A stretch of 64,000 bases of DNA from Flavobacterium sediminilitoris (GTDB lineage: Bacteria > Bacteroidota > Bacteroidia > Flavobacteriales > Flavobacteriaceae): the NCBI RefSeq assembly GCF_023008245.1, contig NZ_CP090145.1, positions 3,849,693 through 3,913,692 on the forward strand, written 5' to 3'. Each line of letters begins with the position of its first letter. Positions within the stretch are counted from its first letter, which is position 1. A program made the translations under genes and the position numbers. Below the pieces are notes generated by a model, which did no database searches, was not told where the DNA came from, and worked only from the letters and a program-made list of their open reading frames with translations. Shown piece after piece: positions 44,191-51,972 of this stretch.

Positions 44191-45024
44191 ATGAAAAAAA
44201 TCACATTATTACTTTTAGTATTCTTAACTACTACCATTACTTTTTCTCAGAAAAAAGAAAAGATTAAAGGATCAAGAGTTATAACGCACACAATAAAAGA
44301 AGTAGAAAGCTTTGAAAATATTGAAGTAGAAGACAATGTAGAAATCTTTTTAGTAAAAGCTGATACTTCTTCTATAGAAATTGAAGCAGATGATAATTTA
44401 CATGATGTTATAGACTTTTCAGTTGTTGCTAACACATTACGAATTACTACATTAAAAAATGTAAGTAGCTCAAAAAAATTCTCTATAAGAGTTAATTATG
44501 CTGCTGACTTAAAACAAATTACAGCAAAAAACGAAGCAAGAATTAACGCATTAAATGAATTACAATTAGAAAATGTAATTGTAAAAAATTATGATAATTC
44601 AGCTTCTTTTTTAAACGTAAACTCTACTACTTTTACCTTAATCTTGAATGATAAATCTGAAGCTGAAATCAACGTAAAAGCTGAAAACACTACTCTAGAA
44701 TTAAGCAAAAATGCCGATTTAAAAGCTTTAATAGCTTCTCCAGAAGTAAAATTAGATATGTATGAAAAAGCAAAGGCAAAAATTGAAGGCGATGTTTCTA
44801 ATTTAAAAATAAGACTTGATAATAATGCTTATTTAACTGCGAATAAATTTCCTGCAAAATCAATTGAATTAGCAATTGAAGGATATGCTAAATGTTTAAT
44901 TAATGCTGTTAATGACATTTCAATTTCTGCTTCAGGAAAAACAACTATTGAACTATTAGGCGAGCCAAAAATTGATATGAAACAATTTACAAATAGTGCA
45001 ACTCTTTATAAAAAAGAAAACTAA
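44191..45024 (+). CDS. GIN-domain (DUF2807) exported protein
   Basis: This 277-residue protein has a signal peptide (MKKITLLLLVFLTTTITFSQ) and a GIN/DUF2807 domain over most of its length (SFENIEVEDNVEIFLVKADTS split into strands, then IEIEADDNLHDVIDFSV). It is less Ser/Gly-rich than the lipoprotein at 43325 and has no lipobox cysteine, so it is probably periplasmic or outer-membrane associated. Its stop overlaps the next start by one base (TAATG), implying translational coupling. Confidence 0.88.
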   Translation: MKKITLLLLVFLTTTITFSQKKEKIKGSRVITHTIKEVESFENIEVEDNVEIFLVKADTSSIEIEADDNLHDVIDFSVVANTLRITTLKNVSSSKKFSIRVNYAADLKQITAKNEARINALNELQLENVIVKNYDNSASFLNVNSTTFTLILNDKSEAEINVKAENTTLELSKNADLKALIASPEVKLDMYEKAKAKIEGDVSNLKIRLDNNAYLTANKFPAKSIELAIEGYAKCLINAVNDISISASGKTTIELLGEPKIDMKQFTNSATLYKKEN

Positions 45025-45542
45025 TGCGTTCATACTTTCTCTTTATTCTTTTATTCCCAATTGTTCTTTTTAGTCAAGATGCTAAAGTTTTTCCTGATGA
45101 TTTTTTTGGAAAATACAAAGGAAAATTAAACATTCACAATCAAAATGGAAATCAGGTAATTGATATGGAATTGCATTTATTACCTACAGATACTATTGCC
45201 AGATATAAATACACTATCATTTACAAATCTGACAAAGTAAATCAGGAAAGAAAATATACCCTTTTAGAAAAAGATAAAACAAAAGGACAATATATAATTG
45301 ATGAGAATAATGGCATTTTACTAAATGCCTTTGTAACGGATAATACGTTGTACTCCATTTTTGAAGTTCAAGGTAGCTTATTAACGACTACTGAACATTT
45401 TGCCGATAATTATGTTGACTTTGAAATAATGTATTCTAATAAGAATAATATGGAAAAATCAGGAAAGAACACGGAAGAAATTCCTGAAGTTCTTTCCTAT
45501 CCTGTTATAAATGTTCAAAAAGCTCGATTATATAAAGAATAA
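45024..45542 (+). CDS. Exported hypothetical protein
   Basis: This 172-residue protein has a signal peptide (MRSYFLFILLFPIVLFSQ). The mature region is beta-rich (FGKYKGKLNIHNQNGNQVID, ELHLLPTDTIARYKYTIIYK) and ends VLSYPVINVQKARLYKE, a lipocalin-like or calycin-like pattern at most. No family is assigned. It is coupled to the GIN gene by a one-base overlap, so it probably works in the same envelope function. Confidence 0.72.
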   Translation: MRSYFLFILLFPIVLFSQDAKVFPDDFFGKYKGKLNIHNQNGNQVIDMELHLLPTDTIARYKYTIIYKSDKVNQERKYTLLEKDKTKGQYIIDENNGILLNAFVTDNTLYSIFEVQGSLLTTTEHFADNYVDFEIMYSNKNNMEKSGKNTEEIPEVLSYPVINVQKARLYKE

Positions 45543-45557
45543 TAGTTACTACTTCAA

Positions 45558-45598
45558 AACACAAATGTTCGAATATAAAATATCCGAACATTTGTGTT
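45558..45598. terminator. Perfect 14-base inverted repeat between convergent genes
   Basis: AACACAAATGTTCG (45558-45571) and its exact complement (45585-45598) enclose a 13-base loop. No T-run follows, so it is either an unusual terminator or a protein-binding site. Confidence 0.55.
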
Positions 45599-45650
45599 CA
45601 ACTATGGACAAATTATTCCCATAATTCTATTTTGATATTTAAAATGTTTT

Positions 45651-47168
45651 TTATTCCTTGAAGAAATAGAACAGTTCGTTTATGTTATATTGTTGCTCAA
45701 TTAAATGATTATTAAAAATTTTAACTGGTGCATAATTAAATTCATTTTCTAAACACCATTGAAAATACATTTCCAATTGGTTATTTTCTTTAGTAAAAGC
45801 ATCTGTTTTTTTCCATTTTGCTTTCCAATCATCAATATTTAATCTTTCAATATGCCAATCGTCTAATGCTTGTATAACATTTTTGCCATTGTTATATAAA
45901 TTTAAAACGCTTCTTGCAATATCCAAATATGGGTTATCTACATTGTTTGTATTCAAATTGTAACAAATAGCTAGTTTTAATTTGTTTGGATATTTCATTA
46001 ATAATTCTTTAGCGTCTTTATATGCTGTGTGACAATGTGGACAACTTGGACTTAAAAATAAAGAAATTACATTTGGAGCATTTTCATCACCAATAATCAT
46101 TTTATCTAATGCATTAAAACTTTCAACATTATTGATTGTTTCCACTGTTTTTTGAAAAACATCTTCACTTCTTTTAAAACGTAATAATTTATTTAATTCT
46201 ACTTCGTTTTTATTGAACTTCTCAATCCATTTTTTCAATAAAAACCATAATGGTACAATTAATAATAGTAAACCTACTGCATTTATTACTTGATGATAAT
46301 CTAAAGAAAACATTCTATAATTAACTAAAAACAGAACAGCATTACTTAGCATTAAAACCGAAATTAAAAGACACAATAAACACCATTTTTTAAGACTAAA
46401 TTTTTGCAAATAAATAGAATAAAAAAGTACTGGTAATGAAAGTACACTTGCTAAACCTATTAAATATTCCATTTCTAAACCAAATAATAAGCTTATAAAT
46501 GAAAAACTAAAAAAGATTACAGGTAAATCTACAAATTCTATATACTTTGAGAAAGAATATGATTTTGACTTTATAATAGAATCACATGAAAATTCTTCAC
46601 TAATAGAACAAAATTTTGAATCTGTGTTGTTTTTATTATTGAAAAAAGTTTCTAAAATTTCTTTACTTATAAAAACTCCTATAGCTGCAATAAGTAAGAA
46701 AGTAGTATGTAAATGATTGTTTAGTTTAGTACTGATAGATAGTAGACACAAAAGAATTAATGCTATAGGTAGCATATAACTTGAACTCTTCCATTTACTC
46801 GAAATTTCTTCTTTTTCATTTTCTTCAACTAAAAGAACAATTCCTGACCAATATTTTTCTAAATCGGCTCTATTAAGGCTTTTTACTTTTCCTTCCTCAT
46901 CTTCAATTGTAAACTCATTTTCCCCTTTTGTTAAAAGGTATAAACTTGGATTATCTATCTTCAACTCTGCGATAAATGAATTTGTAAGTTCATCAAAGTG
47001 TTCAAAAGGAATACTTGCTGCTATGTTTTCAATGTTTAAATAATTTAAACCATCAGTAATAGCAAGTAAACTTGGATAATTAGGATGTGATTGATAAAAT
47101 TCTTCAAATTCTACTATTTTAGAGCTATAATTAGATTTTTGCAGGTATTTAATTACAAGTTTCAGCAT
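45651..47168 (-). CDS. C39-like / VKOR / thioredoxin fusion protein
   Basis: This 505-residue membrane protein has three parts. Residues 1-120 resemble a C39 peptidase-like domain (YQSHPNYPSLLAITDGLNYL) but lack its catalytic Cys. Residues about 130-310 form a VKOR domain with five helices, loop cysteines C187 and C195 and the active-site pair C263-LL-C266. Residues about 345-505 form a thioredoxin-like domain with C376-PH-C379. The full electron relay for oxidising thiols in the periplasm is thus present in one chain. It is the last gene of the peptide/TlpA cluster but has its own -7 box at 47192. The C39-like part suggests that it handles double-glycine-type peptides. Confidence 0.88.
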   Translation of the reverse strand: MLKLVIKYLQKSNYSSKIVEFEEFYQSHPNYPSLLAITDGLNYLNIENIAASIPFEHFDELTNSFIAELKIDNPSLYLLTKGENEFTIEDEEGKVKSLNRADLEKYWSGIVLLVEENEKEEISSKWKSSSYMLPIALILLCLLSISTKLNNHLHTTFLLIAAIGVFISKEILETFFNNKNNTDSKFCSISEEFSCDSIIKSKSYSFSKYIEFVDLPVIFFSFSFISLLFGLEMEYLIGLASVLSLPVLFYSIYLQKFSLKKWCLLCLLISVLMLSNAVLFLVNYRMFSLDYHQVINAVGLLLLIVPLWFLLKKWIEKFNKNEVELNKLLRFKRSEDVFQKTVETINNVESFNALDKMIIGDENAPNVISLFLSPSCPHCHTAYKDAKELLMKYPNKLKLAICYNLNTNNVDNPYLDIARSVLNLYNNGKNVIQALDDWHIERLNIDDWKAKWKKTDAFTKENNQLEMYFQWCLENEFNYAPVKIFNNHLIEQQYNINELFYFFKE

Positions 47169-47191
47169 ACTTTGTTTGTTATTTGTATTTC

Positions 47192-47199
47192 CAAATGTA
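47192..47199 (-). promoter_or_regulatory. -7 promoter element of the VKOR-thioredoxin gene
   Basis: On the minus strand this reads TACATTTG, 23 bases before the ATG at 47168. No -33 TTG is clear. Confidence 0.45.
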
Positions 47200-47244
47200 G
47201 AAAAACATCTTTATAAAAGAAATAAAACTTTGAGTTTTCCTTAA

Positions 47245-47834
47245 AAATTTTACAAATATTTTTTTAATTCTGTTATAATTTCCTGACTATCTGGACTTGG
47301 AGCATTACCATTTACTAATTTTCCGTTTTTATCGTAAATTAAATACCTAGGAATGGATTTTAAAAGAATTTCTTTATACAATGTTGCTTCTGGATAATTA
47401 GTCGCTAAAAAATTATTATCGCCACTTATAAATTCTTTTTTATAAGCTTTTGTCCACGCATCAAAATTCTTATCGATACTAACATATATAAATTCTATAT
47501 TCTCATTTTTATATGTTTCATGAAGCTTTCTTGAAGATGGCATTGCTGCTCTACATGGAGCGCACCAACTTGCCCAAAAATCTATATATAGAACTTTTCC
47601 TTTATAATTTGACACAACTTCATCTAAGCTAGTTTCCTTCTTATTTTCATTAATGAAATTTACATTTGTAGACTCTTTCTGTGTTGCTTTTTTTGAAATA
47701 CCATAGTATTTTTTCTCAATTATTTCTATTAATTTCTTATCTGTTACGTTTTCACTAAACAGTTGAAAATATTTCTCCGCATCTGGTTTTGAGAAATTAT
47801 TTATTATTTCTTCTAAGAAAGTATATAATAAGAA
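47245..47834. repeat. 590-bp direct repeat, copy 1 (3' part of tlpA-like gene)
   Basis: Identical to 48974-49563 except for about seven single-base differences counted by eye, with no gaps (constant offset 1729). It covers the thioredoxin domain of the gene at 47250 and ends 5 bases past its stop codon. Confidence 0.9.
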
Positions 47835-48725
47835 CTTTTTTGTTTTTTCACCAAATGATGTAGACTTTATAACGGAGTCAAAAGCTGCTTTACTATCTAA
47901 AATACTACCATCGCTTACAGCAATTTCTTTTATTCTATTATTCTTAATTATATAATCATAGATATAATGTCTATAAAATTTATATTTTACTAATGAGTCA
48001 TTTATCTTATAATCTATAACTTCATTCTCAATTTCATTTTTCAAGTTTATATGCAATAAATTATAATAATTTCTCTGTTTATAATAATTATAATTTACCA
48101 ATGAAAATTCATTATTCTTATAAATTGAATCAAGAAAAATTCTCTCTTTCGATAGTTCCTTTACAGCGTTTAAATAAATATTTTTCTTAAGTGCTTCAAT
48201 ATTGAAATCTTTTCTTGATAATATACTTAAATCATCAATATAAAATATAGGGTTGTTCTTGCTTTGAATAAAATAAGGGTATTTTGATTTAAATATAAAT
48301 TTCCTTACCAAAAAGTCATAATCTAAATCATGTTTTCTAACTTCTTTATTTATTATTTTAAAATTAGGCGTTTTATCAATATAATTAATATTTACAGAAT
48401 CTCCTTTTTTAACTAAAATAGAAATCTCATCAAAAACATTATAAGAATGTACAATCTCAATATAATCCTCTTTATTAGGTATTTTTTTTATACTTTTCTC
48501 TTCATTAAGCTTTAAATTAAAAACTTCATTATCAGAAAAATATTGAACATCAAATTTAGAGTTTTCGATTGTTCCTCCTGACTTTAGTGGATACAAAAAA
48601 TCTTTCGGCACATCTAAAAAAGAAACCACTATTGTATCTAATACAACTTTCTTGTTTTCTGAGAGAGTAACTGACTTCTTATTACAACATAAGAAGATTA
48701 AAAAAAGAAAAACAATATTTTTCAT
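47250..48725 (-). CDS. TlpA-like thioredoxin-domain lipoprotein (copy 1)
   Basis: This 491-residue protein has a signal sequence and lipobox-like FLFLIFLCC at the N-terminus. A long N-terminal region (about 30-340) of mixed, Lys/Asn/Ile-rich sequence resembles the domain before TlpA modules in Bacteroidetes. The thioredoxin domain (about 350-491) has WASWCAPCRAAMP, with C388 and C391, and the cis-Pro loop KSIPRYLIYD. It is probably a periplasmic-facing disulfide oxidase, reductase or isomerase. Its last 195 residues are almost identical to those of the gene at 48979, while the N-terminal 300 are unrelated. It lies between a peptide gene and the VKOR fusion gene. Confidence 0.88.
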   Translation of the reverse strand: MKNIVFLFLIFLCCNKKSVTLSENKKVVLDTIVVSFLDVPKDFLYPLKSGGTIENSKFDVQYFSDNEVFNLKLNEEKSIKKIPNKEDYIEIVHSYNVFDEISILVKKGDSVNINYIDKTPNFKIINKEVRKHDLDYDFLVRKFIFKSKYPYFIQSKNNPIFYIDDLSILSRKDFNIEALKKNIYLNAVKELSKERIFLDSIYKNNEFSLVNYNYYKQRNYYNLLHINLKNEIENEVIDYKINDSLVKYKFYRHYIYDYIIKNNRIKEIAVSDGSILDSKAAFDSVIKSTSFGEKTKKFLLYTFLEEIINNFSKPDAEKYFQLFSENVTDKKLIEIIEKKYYGISKKATQKESTNVNFINENKKETSLDEVVSNYKGKVLYIDFWASWCAPCRAAMPSSRKLHETYKNENIEFIYVSIDKNFDAWTKAYKKEFISGDNNFLATNYPEATLYKEILLKSIPRYLIYDKNGKLVNGNAPSPDSQEIITELKKYL

Positions 48726-48786
48726 TTTATTACAATTTTATTAAAAAATGAATCAAAGACTTGGGCAATTGCCCAAGTCAATAATA

Positions 48787-48978
48787 TTAAAGCCAAGAAG
48801 CTTTGTCGCATGAATCACAACACCATTTACCACCACCATAAGTATCTCTTAAATCTTTAACTTGATCTAGAGAAATGTCATGCATAATAAATCCAGAAGA
48901 GTGCATCCAAGCACAAGTACCGGCTCCTGCTACAGTTTTCATTTGATCTTTTGAAAGTAATTTAACTCCTGTTAAATT
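48787..48978 (-). pseudogene. Cys-rich peptide precursor lacking a start codon
   Basis: A 63-codon open frame directly follows the TAA of the tlpA-like gene at 48979. Its leader part reads NLTGVKLLSKDQMKTVAGAG and its mature part starts TCAWMHSSGF and ends GGGKWCCDSCDKASWL. Similar precursors start MKNLTGVKLL-like, but here the ATG is missing because the 590-bp repeat (edge at 48974) replaces the sequence before it. The only in-frame ATGs are internal (DQMKTV and later ones), so full-length translation seems impossible as it stands. The C-terminal WCCxSCxxASW pattern is shared with the peptide at 50441. Synthesis might be restored by recombination. Confidence 0.75.
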
Positions 48979-49563
48979 TTACAAATATTTTTTCAATTCT
49001 GTTATAATTTCCTGACTATCTGGACTTGGAGCATTATCATTTACTAATTTTCCGTTTTTATCGTAAATTAAATACCTAGGAATGGATTTCAAAAGAATTT
49101 CTTTATACAATGTTGCTTCTGGATAATTAGTTGCTAAAAAATTATTATCGCCACTTATAAATTCTTTTTTATAGGCTTTTGTCCACGCATCAAAATTCTT
49201 ATCGATACTGACATATATAAATTCTATATTCTCATTTTTATATGTTTCATGAAGCTTTCTTGAAGATGGCATTGCTGCTCTACATGGAGCGCACCAACTT
49301 GCCCAAAAATCTATATATAGAACTTTTCCTTTATAATTTGACACAACTTCATCTAAGCTAGTTTCCTTCTTATTTTCATTAATGAAATTTACATTTGTAG
49401 ACTCTTTCTGTGTTGCTTTTTTTGAAATACCATAGTATTTTTTCTCAATTATTTCTATTAATTTCTTATCTGTTACATTTTCACTAAACAGTTGAAAATA
49501 TTTCTCCGCATCTGGTTTTGAGAAATTATTTATTATTTCTTCTAAGAAAGTATATAATAAGAA
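48974..49563. repeat. 590-bp direct repeat, copy 2
   Basis: Near-identical to 47245-47834 (see that entry). Its right edge is inside the tlpA-like gene at 48979, about 195 codons before the stop. Its left edge falls inside the leader of the neighbouring peptide gene, two bases into its TTA codon. Confidence 0.9.
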
Positions 49564-50394
49564 ATCTTTATTTTTTGATTTTATACTATTAATTTTAAGG
49601 ACATTATCAAAATTAATTCGAGAATCTACAAATACCCCATTACCTGTTTTTATCTTAACAACAGGGAATTTATTATAAAAACTATATAAAAGACAATTAG
49701 AATATTTTTCTATTCCTAAATTTATAGTAGCATTAAAAATACTATCGTGTTTTTCAATATTCTCAAATTGATTAAAGGTATTTATTTGATAAATTTCATC
49801 TTCTATAGCTTGCTTTTCCTTTAAAGAATTAAAATGGCTCAAAATTATAGCATTTCTTTCTTTATAATCTTGTTGAGCTTTTTCTTCTTCTTGCTTGTTT
49901 CTTTTTCTTTTATTTTTCTCAAAAAAAGAAAGTCCACTTTCAACTAATGGATATTCTAAATTCCTTCTAACATATTCATTTGTTCCTAAACTATCTGCAT
50001 TTTTATTTAAATAAGTAATATAAGGAGTATCATTTGGATAATTAAAAACAACGGTATCACCTGGTTTTAAAATATAGGTAGCGGAAAAATTTAAATGAAA
50101 CGGATGCTGTAAGTATATTTTATTTTTAGTAGTAATAACTATAGTATCTGGTTTATTAACATTTTCAACATTTAATTCATAGTCTACAAAATCGTTATTT
50201 TCTCTATAAAACATTTTTGCTAAACTATAGCTAACAGAACCACTGGAATCTTTAATAGAATCTTTTTCGTATGTTCTTCCTTTAAAAATAACAGTTATTT
50301 TATTTTGCTCTTCCGTTTTTTTAGCAATATTTTTTTTCTTTTCTTGAGAACAAGAAAAATGGAATAGGATAATTAAAAAAAGTAAAAATCTCAT
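48979..50394 (-). CDS. TlpA-like thioredoxin-domain lipoprotein (copy 2)
   Basis: This 471-residue protein has a signal sequence and lipobox (ILFHFSC, Cys about 15) followed by a Lys-rich start (SQEKKKNIAKKTEEQNK). The N-terminal region (about 30-275) differs from that of copy 1 and includes a very charged helix (FEKNKRKRNKQEEEKAQQDY). The thioredoxin domain has WASWCAPCRAAMP with C368 and C371. From DFLLYTFLEEIINNF onward it is almost identical to the protein at 47250. Gene conversion or duplication of the catalytic part in an otherwise divergent pair is the simplest reading. It lies between the two peptide genes. Confidence 0.88.
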   Translation of the reverse strand: MRFLLFLIILFHFSCSQEKKKNIAKKTEEQNKITVIFKGRTYEKDSIKDSSGSVSYSLAKMFYRENNDFVDYELNVENVNKPDTIVITTKNKIYLQHPFHLNFSATYILKPGDTVVFNYPNDTPYITYLNKNADSLGTNEYVRRNLEYPLVESGLSFFEKNKRKRNKQEEEKAQQDYKERNAIILSHFNSLKEKQAIEDEIYQINTFNQFENIEKHDSIFNATINLGIEKYSNCLLYSFYNKFPVVKIKTGNGVFVDSRINFDNVLKINSIKSKNKDFLLYTFLEEIINNFSKPDAEKYFQLFSENVTDKKLIEIIEKKYYGISKKATQKESTNVNFINENKKETSLDEVVSNYKGKVLYIDFWASWCAPCRAAMPSSRKLHETYKNENIEFIYVSIDKNFDAWTKAYKKEFISGDNNFLATNYPEATLYKEILLKSIPRYLIYDKNGKLVNDNAPSPDSQEIITELKKYL

Positions 50395-50440
50395 AATTTA
50401 TTTTATTAAGGTTGACCTTAATTAGGCAACCTTTTTAATA

Positions 50441-50651
50441 TTAATACCAAGAAGCTGAACCACAACTTGAACAACACCAATTTCCTCCATAAGCAGCAGC
50501 TACAGCCATAGCTGTGTCTTTATCAACATTTTTCCCAACTATTGATCCACCATAATTACATTCTGGACCATGATCTCCTGGAGCTGTACATTTTGGAATA
50601 TAATAAGCACATGTTCCACCACCTGCTATTGTTTTTTGTTGATTTTTTCAT
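50441..50651 (-). pseudogene. Cys-rich peptide precursor, out of frame with its ATG
   Basis: From the ATG at 50651 the frame reads MKKSTKNN and soon stops. One base over, the frame reads NQQKTIAGGGTCAYYIPKC, then HGPECNYGG and finally GGNWCCSSCGSASWY, TAA at 50441-50443. Removing one A from the A6 run after the ATG would give MKNQQKTIAGGGTCAYY in one frame. The total length (211 bases, 3n+1) fits a single-base insertion. Six cysteines and the C-terminal WCCxSCxxASW pattern match the peptide at 48787. This may be a phase-variable frameshift or a dead gene; a sequencing error in the homopolymer is also possible. Confidence 0.7.
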
Positions 50652-50780
50652 ATTTATTTGTATAAAAAATTAAAAATATCTAGACTTTTTAAGTCAGCTA
50701 TATTTCTGACTATTCTTGTAAAAATATTATATATATATTGAGTATATACATTTGATTTCATAGATATCAATATAAAAATA

Positions 50781-50809
50781 CAAACATATTTGTGCAAATA
50801 TAAAACAAA
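50781..50809 (-). promoter_or_regulatory. Promoter of the peptide/TlpA operon
   Basis: On the minus strand TTTG (50806-50809), a 17-base spacer and TATGTTTG (50781-50788) fit the -33/-7 consensus. Transcription would start about 125 bases before the ATG at 50651. A second possible -7 box (TATATTTG) lies at 50795-50802. Confidence 0.6.
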
Positions 50810-50864
50810 CCGATTACAATAAATTACAGAAAAATTGTATTTTTTGTTAAATTTTATTACAAAT

Positions 50865-50910
50865 AAAAAACCATTCTGAAAGAAAATATATTCTTCCAGA
50901 ATGGCTTAAA
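50865..50910 (-). terminator. Intrinsic terminator after trxB
   Basis: On the minus strand CCATTCTG and CAGAATGG (with a longer imperfect stem inside) are followed by TTTTTTATTTG. Confidence 0.7.
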
Positions 50911-50931
50911 TTATTATAAAAAAACGCTTTC

Positions 50932-51879
50932 TTAAGCTTTAGAAGCTAAATAACGTTCTGCGTCTAATGCTGCCATACAACCTGTTCCTGCGGCTGTAAT
51001 AGCTTGTCTGTATACATGATCTGCTGCGTCACCACCTACAAAAACTCCTGCTACATTTGTTTTAGATGTTCCAGGAATATTTTTAATGTAACCTGTTTCA
51101 TCTAAATCTAAATAGTCTGCAAAAATATCAGTATTTGGCTTGTGTCCAATTGCTACGAAAAATCCTGTTGCAGGAATCTCTGTAATTTCTCCAGTAGTTC
51201 TGTTTTTAGCTTTTACACCTGTAACTACTTGTCCGTCTCCTAAAACTTCTTCTGTTTCAGTATGTAGTAATATTTCAATATTAGCTGTTTTTCTCACTCT
51301 TTCTTCCATGATTTTTGAAGCTCTAAAAACATCGCTTCTTACTAACATGGTTACTTTTTTACAGATGTTTGAAAGATAATGTGCTTCTTCACAAGCGCTG
51401 TCTCCTGCTCCAACAATAACAACTTCTTGGTTTCTATAGAAAAATCCGTCACAAACTGCACAAGCTGAAACACCACCTCCTAATTGTAAGTATTTTTGCT
51501 CTGATGGTAACCCTAAGTATTTAGCAGAAGCTCCCGTAGAAATAATTACGGTTTCTGCATGAATCTCAATAGTATCATTGATCCATACTTTATGAATTTC
51601 GCCTGAAAAATCAACTTTTGTAGCCCATCCGTCACGAATATCACTTCCAAAACGTTTTGCTTGTTCTTGTAGTTGCACCATCATTTCTGGTCCAGTAACA
51701 CCGTCTGGATAACCTGGGAAATTTTCTACTTCATTTGTAGTAGTCAATTGACCACCTGGTTGCTGTCCTTGATATAAAACTGGAGCCATATTTGCTCTGG
51801 CTGCATATATCGCTGCTGTATAACCAGCCGGACCAGAACCTATTATTAAACATTTAATTTTTTCTATTGAACTTGACAT
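50932..51879 (-). CDS. trxB: Thioredoxin-disulfide reductase
   Basis: This 315-residue flavoprotein reduces thioredoxin with NADPH. It has the FAD-binding GSGPAGYTAAIYAARA (about 14-29), the redox-active CAVCDG (C140, C143), the NADPH-binding GAGDSACEEAHYL and the C-terminal FAD motif GVFVGGDAADHVYRQAITAA. The length is normal. It lies next to the peptide/TlpA/VKOR cluster but is separated by a terminator and a promoter (50781-50910), so its adjacency to the disulfide genes may be accidental; it is a cytoplasmic housekeeping enzyme. Its own -7 box is at 51905-51912 (TACTTTTG on the minus strand). Confidence 0.96.
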   Translation of the reverse strand: MSSSIEKIKCLIIGSGPAGYTAAIYAARANMAPVLYQGQQPGGQLTTTNEVENFPGYPDGVTGPEMMVQLQEQAKRFGSDIRDGWATKVDFSGEIHKVWINDTIEIHAETVIISTGASAKYLGLPSEQKYLQLGGGVSACAVCDGFFYRNQEVVIVGAGDSACEEAHYLSNICKKVTMLVRSDVFRASKIMEERVRKTANIEILLHTETEEVLGDGQVVTGVKAKNRTTGEITEIPATGFFVAIGHKPNTDIFADYLDLDETGYIKNIPGTSKTNVAGVFVGGDAADHVYRQAITAAGTGCMAALDAERYLASKA

Positions 51880-51904
51880 ATTTTAAATTTTATTTTAGAA
51901 GATT

Positions 51905-51912
51905 CAAAAGTA
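51905..51912 (-). promoter_or_regulatory. -7 promoter element of trxB
   Basis: On the minus strand this is TACTTTTG, 26 bases before the ATG at 51879. Confidence 0.5.
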
Positions 51913-51972
51913 ACAATTTAGAAACAAACTGAAAGTAATATAGATTACAAAAAAACTATTTAACAATAATTA

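Noticed and set aside
47245..49563. Transposon or insertion sequence causing the 590-bp repeat
   Set aside because: The repeat is coding sequence of two tlpA-like genes, has no terminal inverted repeats or transposase, and no target-site duplication is visible. Gene conversion or duplication explains it better.
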